Of a DNA stretch of 64,000 nt, positions 35,539-45,660 are shown piece after piece. This DNA comes from Antedon mediterranea (taxonomy: Eukaryota; Echinodermata; Crinoidea; Comatulida; Antedonidae), in NCBI RefSeq assembly GCF_964355755.1, contig NC_092676.1:27074288-27138287 (forward strand), read 5' to 3'. Made by a program: the position numbers and the translations under genes. The first letter of the stretch is position 1; each line of letters starts with the position of its first letter. Below the pieces are notes generated by a model. That model made no database searches and was not told where the DNA came from. It saw nothing but the letters and a program-made list of their open reading frames with translations.

Positions 35539-38019
35539 TACTTTTAACAAATACAGTAGCATACACTTTCATATACATATTGAAACAGATGATATTTCTT
35601 GTTATGTAGGCCTGCGGTAATTTAAACATTTTCAAGATTAAATATTACAGATAGACACAGAAGTATTTTCTTTCTTTTTTTTAGATAATTAACAATTCAA
35701 AACTTAAATTTAGTAATTCAGGCATATACAGTACAACTGAATGAAGTATGTTAGGCTGGGTAGATTACATATCTGTAGAATCACATCCATTGGGGTTATT
35801 AACCTATAGGCTATCATCCAAGATGTTTGTCATACAAAATGTATGGAAAAGCTAGGCTAGCTTTAATCCAAGTTGAAATGTACATAGTTAAAGTAGAAGA
35901 ATTTATCACAGAAAGATTATGTCTTGAGTGAGTTTTGAGGATTCTAATGAGGAAAAATTGTTTGTTGGTGGCGGTGAGATATTAGTGAGATTTCATTACT
36001 TTTGGATGCTATAGATGCGATTTAGACTGACACGCCCACCTCCATGGTAAGTAATACTGGCTAGGCTACTCTACTATAAAGTAATATATTTATTTATTTA
36101 TTAACAATATTTAACCAGGGTGGCCCAATCAGTCAAAAAGACTGTAACCAAGTTCACAATTTAATCTTTTTAATACTGTAGCCAGGATTTTTAACAGGGG
36201 AGGGGGAGGTTCTATTTTTTGGTCGTTACATCCACCTATCTCATTTTACACCCACAATTGTAATGCTACAGTATAGCTGCACATACTGTACTGTATGTAG
36301 GCTACTTCTTACTGGCTGAGGTATGTTTATATTAATAATATTGTGAGTAACACTATTGCATTACTGTATAATCATTCTCTAATCAGACTCTCAATTTTAA
36401 AACCCCTCTGGGGATTACAATTTTTCTATTTCAAGAACAAACTATTTTCAAATTATAAAAACAACAATTCTAAATTTGAAAATTAATCAAAATTATGTTA
36501 AAAATAAACATTTTTGAAGTGTCATGTTTTTCTTGGCAAAATAAAATTAAAAAGATATATTTTAAATTTAAATCAAATTATTGCAGTTTTTCTTGAAATT
36601 GCCATTAAAAATCTTACTAATACAGCTAATCCTATAAATAATAAATTAAGTCCTTTTCATCCTCTTTAATACAAAATGTTTAACATTAATCCTAATTTAT
36701 CCAACAGTTAATCTGAGTTGATACACACTTGAATTATTGATTGATATTTTAGGTTTTTCATTAAATTTAAATAATTTTAAGATAATAGTAAATAGTAAAA
36801 GTGTGTTATGTAAATTATTGTCAAAGTTTTTGTTAAGCAGACTTCTACATGGCCAATGGTCTTGATATCGCCTGCTATTTTTTTAAGTCTACTGTAGTAC
36901 AGAAGCTAGCAAACTGGACTCTTTTATTTTTAAAGTCTCAAAACAAAAACGCTGTTTATGCTTAATTTAATTGTTAAAATGTACAATGTGTATTAAATAT
37001 TGATAAAGTTTAAAACAAAATTTGTTGAAAAATTCAAACCAATAGAGAAATACCTGTAACTCATATCGTACAGAAATATAAACATTTAACCAACACATAG
37101 TAATCCTTCTGGATGTATTATCATCATCAACGGAAAAAAGTAATCATACCAATAATACTTTAAATCTAAGGATTATTCCTTCCTTTTCCTAATCTAAAGA
37201 TAATCCGCTCCTAATCCTGTAAACTATGGTTTATTCCCTAACAATTATATAACAATTACACGCTCAAGCTTTTAAAATTGATAAGAAAGGAATCAGTTGG
37301 GATTTGAACCTTCAACCTTCAAGCTACCTAACAGTACCACAGTATGCATACAGTAGTATAGTCTCCACGGAAATAGTCTACATGGGCAATAGTCACCACG
37401 GCAACAGTCGCTACGGCAATAGTTCACCCCAATGTTGCATGTGATAAAACATTATTTTATCCGATTCAAAAGTTTTCGTAACATTTTAAAAGTAAATCAT
37501 TTAAACATAGTCTTCTCCACTGGGATTCTACAAAACGAGTTTCCCAGTTTTTATAAACAAAATCAATTACAAAAGTAGAACCTGCATAATGCGCCGTGAA
37601 AAATAGCATCTTAAAAATGTAGTTCTGATCGGGAATGCAATAATTAAATTGTTTATACTAGTGTCTTTAAAATAATATTTTCCAGCGATTACTGCTTAAG
37701 TAAGCAGATATGGTATTTAAAGCTTTTAAGGGAATTAATAAAAATATTTCGATAGTCTTACAGAGTCTAGTTGTGGGCTTCAAAAGACAAATTTCATAAA
37801 CATCATTATTACCGACTTTAACCACACAATAACTTTCAGATTTTAAACTTGAGTTTTAATTATTTAACGAAATATTTAAGAGATAAAGTTAACTGTATTT
37901 AGGAACTGTAGAGTAAACTCTGTTGTTTTGAAGAGCACTTAACTTGCAAATTTACAGTATATTTACTCTATATTAATATTAATATTATAAAAATAAAAAT
38001 CATTGAAAATTGTTATCGT
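35539..38019. other. Non-coding stretch
   Basis: No coding exon. About 36,178-36,240 (AGCCAGGATTTTTAACAGGG) resembles 45,810-45,835 and is probably the edge of a dispersed element. Confidence 0.35.
37295..37350 (-). repeat. tRNA-like SINE head (weak)
   Basis: On the minus strand, GTGGTACTGTTAGGTAGC is followed by AGGTTCAAATCCC, a good B-box (GGTTCRANTCC) with an A-box-like word at about the right distance. No full cloverleaf could be drawn, so a tRNA-derived repeat is more likely than a tRNA gene. Confidence 0.3.
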
Positions 38020-38150
38020 AAGCTTTGTTCACACTATCAAACTTTATGTGACATACTGTATATGGACATGATGATATCATATCACTACCATATATGGGCA
38101 CATCAAACTTTTTTTTTGTCAAACTAGTTTGATAGTGTAGTCAGAGCTTT
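38020..38150 (-). mobile_element. Foldback MITE, family A, copy 5
   Basis: AAGCTTTGTTCACACTATCA at left and GTTTGATAGTGTAGTCAGAG at right form the TIRs. ATATGGACATGATGATATCATATC lies at the centre. Orientation is opposite to copies 1-4 (ACTACCATATATGGGC comes on the right). Confidence 0.85.
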
Positions 38151-41100
38151 ATACTACAGTAATACAGTATTTACAATGTGTAGTTGTACCCACTACTGCA
38201 CTCCAGTCTACAGGTGTAGCTAGTGCACAATCTTACTTTGGAGTGAGGAAAAAAGTATTGCGCATCTTTCATTTGAAATCAGAAATAATAGTTATTTAAA
38301 CTAATTACGTGACAGTAAAATAAAAAATATGAATCTTTATCTTTATTACTAAACTAAAACTACTGTATTGTTTGATATGAATTATAACAATTTCAATCAA
38401 TCAAAAGGACAAAGTTTTATGAAGTTTCAGTTTTGAAACCGTAAAATACTGTACCACAACTACTATAACAAATATCTACTGTATATGCTTAAATTATACA
38501 AATCAATGCAGTGTTTGTAGTCCACTGGGTGCCAACGGAGCATGATATTGATATGGAAAGATAAAAGTCCCTTAACATCCCTCTATAATAATGGACGACT
38601 GTAACAAACACGCCCTCATTTTTTTTTTAGTAGCCCAGAGTGATTTTTTTTGCTCTAAGTATTACCAAACAGAACCATGAAAAGCATGTCAGTTTTATCC
38701 AACATAAACGCGTAGAAATACTATTATGATTAAATTTCCTTCAATGGTTGATATAAACTTGATATTTTGATGGTTGTCAGCTAAATACTTGAAGGTAAAG
38801 ATCTCTGGCTTTGAGGTACTGTACTAATCACATGATATCGACATGACAGAAAGTGGGATACTGTAGGTGTACATGATTCTGCAGATTTAATACTGTGTAA
38901 TTAGTTCGCTGGGGTGATACTGTCCCAAACTGCTTTCAGGTATAATACAGTACGTTAATTTACTAGTAATACATCAATTAATATTTGTTTGATAATTACA
39001 GTGTATTATTTAATACAATTACAATTTTTTATTTAATTTATTTCGATTACATCCAAGATGTCATAAGAAGTAAAAGTTAAAATTCATAGTTTATATAGAA
39101 AAAACCAATTGGTACAGTACTGTAAAACTATAAAAGTTACAAACATAATAAAGATAAAAGTATTTACAAACAATTATTTTATTTCTCCATTTTCTATCTT
39201 CATCATCTGTTATTACAGTACCTTGTCTTGCAACATACAATGCCATTTGCATTTGTCCTGAGCAGAATGGTTTTGTGTTTTTTCTGAATAATTTTCAATT
39301 TCCCTTTTAAATTCATGTAGATTGGTGTTATAATCTTTAATTTACACTGGATAAAAGAATTTTCAGATTTGGTGAAAGAATTTAAAACTTGGTAAAACTA
39401 TTTTTGTACTGTATGACTCTTAAATTCCCAAACAATATAGAATTTGTAACAAAATTTACTGGAAAAATAAATCATACGCACTTTAGAAAAAATTACATTA
39501 TGGTATCTTAAATAATTTTAGCGCATTATTTTATCGCCATGACTACACATTTTTCATGACGACCTTGCATTCCTTATGCCTTTATTAACATTGATGTACT
39601 TTATCATGAAAAAGATTCCAGAATTCCTCAATCCACTGACAAATACACCTTTTTTTTAAGTTTTATTAGGTCATCAACCACAAACAAGCTGTAGCTTTTC
39701 GGTGATGTGGTCCTTTTCATCCTTTAAGGTATTTTATATTCTGTTTATAAATTTTATTTTTAATGAAAGACGAAACCAATTTGAACAAAATAGTAACATT
39801 AATTTTACCAATGTACAGTACTGTATCTGAATTTCACAATCAATGTTGATAATGTATTTTATTAAAGTAATTATTAATTAAACTTCTGAAAACTGTTGGT
39901 GGAATGGTACTGATTTACTTTATTTACTGAAAACCCCACATTCTAATTGGAAAATATGGAATATTTAAAATACAGTTGTTTACTGTACAGGTTTCTCTTT
40001 GACTTACCTCTTAATCTTACTAGGCTAAATATCTTTTCCTAACACACATTTATTTGATTGCTTTTTGAACTGGGTTAATGTCTAATAAAAACAATATCTT
40101 CATTAACTCTGGCTTCGTATTACCAACCCACAGCCAGCAATAAAAGCTAAATGATACAAGACTTTATGTAGTTGTATTTTAAACTAAGATTTATCTCGGT
40201 TAACGCAGGTTGACGTCTGATTAAGGCTCTGTACTTACAGTTAAATGCAAGCATAAAGTTATTTAATTCTTAATTCATTACTATTTTTATTAAGAGAACA
40301 ATTATCAACAATCAAAATATTTTTGTCTTATATAATAAATTTTGTAATGATTGAAGGTACAGTATCACATGGTCTTTCAAGACACAGAACCTACCTACTG
40401 TAGATTCTAATAATTATGTGTTCTTCTAAGAAATTATCACCCCATACTGTACACAAAAACCTGTACTGTACTGTACTGTAGTCTAATTTAATTTTACAGA
40501 TATACTTAATTTCAAGATACACAGTACATCATTAGTTATAGTACCTCATTTTTTGCTGGTTGTTTTTTTACATTTTTTTAAACTAAAAAACTTTTCTTTG
40601 TGATGGATGATCATTTTATACGCATTTTGCCTCGTAAACATTTCACGCTGACGAATCCCATAATGGAACAAATTTACGAACACAAAAAGCTATGGGGAGA
40701 AGGGTACACACAGTAAAACAAAGAAAACCTTGGCCCGAATCACTCTAGCTTGTAGGCCTAGAATGTTTGCTTTAAGTAATAGGTTAAAGGAAGGTTCATG
40801 GACATTTAAAGCCCATCTGACCTGGCAATATTTGCAAAGCATTCCAGCCTAGCTATGTACATGGATCTCTGTTTGTGAGTGTAGGTCTTGAGGTATTGAA
40901 ATGGTACAGTGTGTTTGCATGAACTAGAGTTAAAATCATTCTACTGTACGCTGATTCTATGACCGACTCCTATATAGTACCTCTGTCATAATAGTAGATA
41001 CAGTATAACTCCAATGTAGAGTTACTGTTTGTAATATTTTGTAACTTAGATAGAATAGAATAATTTATTTCAGAATATAACATTCAACAGGCATTTTCCA

Positions 41101-42487
41101 TTAAAGAGTATCAGACTTTACCATTGTTTCAACCAGAATACGTTTTTAGCATTGAATGCAACAAATCACAAGAGACAGTAAACCGCAGTGTAACTGATAA
41201 AACCAAAATTTAACTAGGATAGAAAAAGAGTGTAACCATAACTTGTGTATTTTCTATACAGTATTGTAGTTCTGTTTATTCAGTACTTTCAAGGCCTGAC
41301 CTAGATTATTTCTATTATATATGTCAATCTATTGTTAAACCTTATAAAAATAACAGAATCACTCATTCATTCAAACCAATTATTAATTTTTAAACTGTCT
41401 ATCGGGGAAATTAAATTTTTATGGTTGTTGTTGACCATGTCAAATTTTGTTTATCCTGTATTTTAGTAGAGAATTCGTGGTAGTGTTGTTAACAATAGAA
41501 ATTATAAACATTGTAATAACAGTCAGATAAAAGAACCACAATTTAATTTACAATATTTTTTCAACAAGTTTTTACATAATTTGACTGGAGCTTGTACAGT
41601 ATACTGTACACATTGAATTTAATCAGAGTACATTCAGTAACTGGTGTATACTCCTTCATTTCATTTTTTAACATTGTCAAGTTTTAAAGAATAAAAATTA
41701 TTTATTTTCTTTGATATATCATTTATTTAAACTAAGAAAACCAACAAAATTATAAACTTTATTGTCAGAATTCTTGTGTTACTGACATGTGTATAGTTTA
41801 ATAACTACAAATCCATGTCATATTCAATCAGCAGGCATTCTAAACCCTTCCCATTTACTCTGGCGCTGTGCTTTTGGCATTGTACCAACTTTTATGCTTT
41901 AATAATTTTAAGGGTCAGTTTAAAAAATTTTGTTTATAATATAAAGATGGATTAAATTGGAGGAAGTCATGTCATTTTATGTGACAGGTTCCGACTGTGT
42001 AAAATTATTAAATAAATGTTCACTTTTACTAGGCAATAGAACAGCGTAATAACTTGTATGTCTATATTATTGATCGTGTACCTTTAAATTATGTATATAA
42101 AAATACACTATAGCAAACTGTATCTAACACATTACTTATAATTTCAACACATTAAAATAAATGAGTGAAAAATTATGGATTTTTCACATTATGACTAACA
42201 ACTTACGGAAAGTTGTAAAATGACCAAACTTGATTAAGATAATTTTTACTGTAATAATATTGCTAGGTTGCTTACAGTATTTTGCTTTTAGATTTGTTAC
42301 TGGAGTAGAAAAGGTTTTCTAGTAAAAAATAAATTGAAAACTTATAATATAAATATAAATTTCTATAGCTTTGTTAACAGTAGAAAATGTTGGAAATTTG
42401 TTTTTAAATTATATTTATTTAGAACTTACTACAGTATAATTTTAAATACTGAGATATAATATTATAAAATTCCTATATGTAAATGAT
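38151..42487. other. AT-rich non-coding stretch
   Basis: Nothing coding is recognised in 4.3 kb. Words of the type TACTGTA and TACAGTA are frequent. About 40,620-40,880 is less AT-rich and might hold a regulatory element. Confidence 0.4.
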
Positions 42488-42760
42488 TGTCAGACCTAGG
42501 TTCGAATCCAACTCTCGCCGCATTGCTTGTATCCGTAGGCAAGATACTTTACTTACGTTGCCTCTCTCCACCCAGGTGTATAAATGGGTACCCAGATAGA
42601 TCTAGACACAACTTTGCGCTGGTTACCGGCTGCATTATGGGAGTATGTTTCCATACGTGTTTGATCCCAAAAAATACTGGGGTAATAATTCTTGTAAAGC
42701 GCCTTTGAGCATGATTACTCATGAAAAGGGCGCTATATAAATGTGGTATTATTATTATTG
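42488..42760 (+). mobile_element. tRNA-derived SINE, 5'-truncated
   Basis: It opens with a perfect B-box GGTTCGAATCC at 42,499-42,509, then a body with GGCAAGATACTTTACTTACG, TGCCTCTCTCCACCCAGGTG, TTTGCGCTGGTTACC and GCATTATGGGAGTATGTTTC. It ends GGGCGCTATATAAATGTGGT plus an (ATT)n tail. The same body occurs at 62,758-63,064 on the minus strand with its A-box present, so this copy has lost its A-box end. The GCGCTATATAAAT end is common to several marine-invertebrate SINE/LINE pairs (family knowledge). Confidence 0.85.
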
Positions 42761-43341
42761 GTCTGTAAACACTTTTGGAGTATTAAAATAAATGAAATAC
42801 TTTTGTCTAAATAAATACATTAATATAATATTTTGTTACAAGAATGTTTACATGTGTATATAAAACGTCATACTATCAATGTTTTATAATATATTAATTT
42901 GAAACAATATGAGAGGAAAGATAAGGAAATATGTGAGAATGAGTAAAAAGTTTTAAAATTTGTAATAAAAGAGAGAAACACCAAAATAACATTTCTTTAA
43001 AATCATACTGTAGGTTTGTTATTGGATCTAAATGTATTGTAGGGCTTAATGATTGAAATGATGTAAAACAAGAGAAAAAAACATTTTAAAAACAGTAAAG
43101 CTTTAAATATTTATACAAAAATCTGAAAAAAAAAAATAATAAAAGTTTTTTAGGAACTGGTATAATAAAAAACTGTTTGGTGAATATTTCATTCATTCAA
43201 ATATAATCAATAACCATACTGCGTTCACTCTTCCAGTCACTCACTGCTAAAAAGTAATGTATGGCCTCATAACAATTGTCATTATGGAGGTAAAAAATGG
43301 TTATACTTCCATGTCATATGGCCTAAATAAATGTATCTTAC
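42761..43341. other. AT-rich non-coding stretch (intron of the 43.3-kb minus-strand gene if that call is right)
   Basis: No further exon of the minus-strand gene is seen here. Sequence is AT-rich without repeats. Confidence 0.35.
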
Positions 43342-43483
43342 CTATTCTTGTACTTGCAGCACTATTGTGGTTTGGTTGGTGTCCATGTGCCCTTGGGGAT
43401 ACTGAACTTGGTGGTGATGGTGTGGTCCTGAGGGACGGTGGTCCACTCGGCATCATCTTGTTGTAACCGGTGGTGGAATTCAT
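43342..43483 (-). CDS. First coding exon of an unidentified minus-strand gene
   Basis: ATG at 43,483 opens 47 codons plus one base, ending at a canonical donor (ATAG/GTAAGAT, donor at 43,341). The peptide begins MNSTTGYNKMMPSGPPSLRT and continues Pro/Ser/Thr/His-rich (SPPSSV, HGHQPNHNS), a disordered N-terminus of the kind common in transcription factors and RNA-binding proteins. The exon is preceded at 43,541-43,543 by a CAG acceptor after a polypyrimidine tract, and an upstream 5'UTR exon donor is visible at 43,687. Base composition is clearly richer than the surroundings. No downstream exon lies in the window, so the next intron would exceed 43 kb or hold exons I missed. The product is not recognised. 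Confidence 0.5.
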
Positions 43484-43540
43484 AATCAAGTTTAGGCCTA
43501 GGCTGCTAGGCTTAGCAAAATTAAGATCAAAATTCCGATG
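43484..43540 (-). other. 5'UTR part of exon 2, minus-strand gene
   Basis: It lies between the acceptor CTACAATTTCAG (minus strand, ending at 43,541) and the ATG at 43,483. It contains an upstream in-frame TTG ATT but no upstream ATG. Confidence 0.4.
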
Positions 43541-43687
43541 CTGAAATTGTAGAATTCACAAAATAATAATACATAAACGTTAAGTTGATCTATGTAGAAT
43601 AATATATACTTCCATCCAAGTGTATAAACGTCCTACGAACAGTCCACTTGCAGATAGGGGCTTCACTTTTCGTCTGGCAGTACTTAC

Positions 43688-43960
43688 TAAAGCACTGGTG
43701 GTGGTGTTGGTACCAGACGACCAACTCAAAATCGTGTGGCTTGACAGACGATCAACCTACTCGCACACAATTTCTGTTTTACAATAGCGGGCAATACATT
43801 CCTAGTATAATCATACTAGCGAATTAGCTTCTCATGTTTATAATTCGAATCTTCTACTTTTGATACTGACTGACAATACCAGATAGTTTAGTTTTCCTTC
43901 AGTTAGATCTTCTCTCCACTTCACTACCGCAATATTTAGCCATGTTTGCTGAGCATTAAA
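43688..43960 (-). promoter_or_regulatory. 5'UTR exon and promoter area of the minus-strand gene
   Basis: On the minus strand CCACCAGTGCTTTA/GTAAGTACTG gives a consensus donor with exon end at 43,688. The sequence upstream to about 43,960 is more GC-balanced, with several CpGs. The transcription start is not defined, so the right end is approximate. Confidence 0.35.
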
Positions 43961-45599
43961 AAGTAAGCACAAGACATTGACCTTTTCTGTAGGGACAAGG
44001 TCATCTATTATAATTTAGGTTCATCCATTTTATTGTAGGTAGAGTGATGATACTACCGTGATATCTTACGATTATTTTCAGAATTTTTCTCTAAAAAAGT
44101 GCTCATTTTTTTACGGAATACAATTCATTACTTTGCTTTTTAAATATTTTTTATACTAAAACCTAAATAAATGTTATATTCGTGAAACCTGAATTAAGAC
44201 ATCTGAATATTGCTGTACAAAGTAGACTCGTCCGTAAAAGCAAAACAAATGAAGTGTTGACCTACTTTCCGACGATGCGGATGTCGTCGATAGGTGGGGC
44301 TATAGTAGTAATTTAATATTTTTAATAATATTTGTCTTTTTAAATACAGTAGTTTATTATTAGTTATTCTGTATTTTTCAAATGCATCTAAAACTACCAA
44401 ATTTCTATCCAATAGTTGGTTCATGTACTGTCCTGTAAACTATAATATAATGTTACTTTTAATTTTTTGTTAATTAAAGAAAGCCTTCTACCAATCTCTA
44501 CCAATTTCAATGCTGTCTGTAATAATATTTCTGTATTAATATTAATATTAATAGGCCATATTACAATTAGAGGAAGTTTAATCTCAGCTTGAAAAAAATT
44601 AGTCAATATATTTTAATTTATAGCTAGGTGAAACCAGGGTCAAATTAGTTATTAAAAAATCAGATTTCTAATTCAATAAGTAGATTAATATAATGTATAA
44701 ATAAATGTAGTATAAATGTTTTGTTTCTCTAAATATTTCAATTTATGTTCAGATAGATGTTTTTAACAAAAATTCCCAAGTATTTTTTATTGTAGGTCAC
44801 TTAAATTTAATTTAAAAATGCAAATATATGCAGGAAAATATTTGAAAGTGAAAGAGAAAAAAGTTTTTAATTTTCTGAAACTGTAGAGGGCGACATACAA
44901 GATAGTGAGCAGTTCACATTTTGTTTTAGTATTAATACAGTAGATAGCATCTCGGACTGTAATGTTTGCTTACCTTTGAAAAATATAAAGAAACAACCAA
45001 ATAATTTTACATCTTTTATCTGTCAATTTAAATCAAATTTTAACATACATACAAAAGTAATAATAATGAAAACCTGTTGTTATTAATTTGTTTATTTACT
45101 CCTTAGTTTGTTTATTTTCTTTGTAACACCCTGTATGGTTAATTGTTAAAACAGTATCTCATTTACATACTTAATTGGTCAATTGAAAAGAAACTCATGC
45201 ATACATGCATACATGTACATTATTTTGTTTCACAAATTACATTGTTTTATATCTCTGGACGACTAACATTCTTGCTACACCAGAGCAACTATTTGATAAG
45301 CATCTCCATAAACTATGGCAACCAATGTTTGTTTTCTTTTAACTTTGAAATTTGTTGGAGTTTCCCTCGCCATCCCCTTCAATCTACGGTCCACAGTTTA
45401 ATGATATGATACATTTGATTTACTAAAGCACTGTTCATACTACTCACATCTGCAAACAATAGTTTTAAGCATGCTTATCATTTGCACTGTGTATTGGCAA
45501 ACATTTAATATCTTAGTTTTGATAAATTATTATTTTTAGATTAAGCATTAACAACAATTGCACACAAGCAGACATACAATAGTGATTTTACTCTTCGTT
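43961..45599. other. Intergenic, head-to-head between the minus gene and the VWDE-like gene
   Basis: No exon seen. The two genes diverge here across about 1.6 kb, so this interval should hold both promoters. No TATA box stands out. The open frame at 45,143-45,409 shows no domain. Confidence 0.4.
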
Positions 45600-45660
45600 A
45601 TGAAATTATTTTTGATTTTTATATACTTTCTAGCAAGGTTAACTTCAATAAATGGACAAG
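45600..45660 (+). CDS. VWDE-like gene exon 1: signal peptide
   Basis: It encodes MKLFLIFIYFLARLTSINGQ, a clear secretion signal with Lys near the start and a hydrophobic core. The donor CAAG/GTAAAT follows with phase 1. This is the only ATG giving a signal peptide ahead of the D8C exon. Confidence 0.8.

Noticed and set aside
37295-37350. tRNA gene on the minus strand
   Set aside because: A good B-box and an A-box-like word exist, but acceptor and anticodon stems do not pair, so it was listed only as a weak tRNA-like repeat.
42488-42708. 73-codon frame over the SINE
   Set aside because: The frame follows the SINE body, and SINEs are non-coding RNA polymerase III elements.
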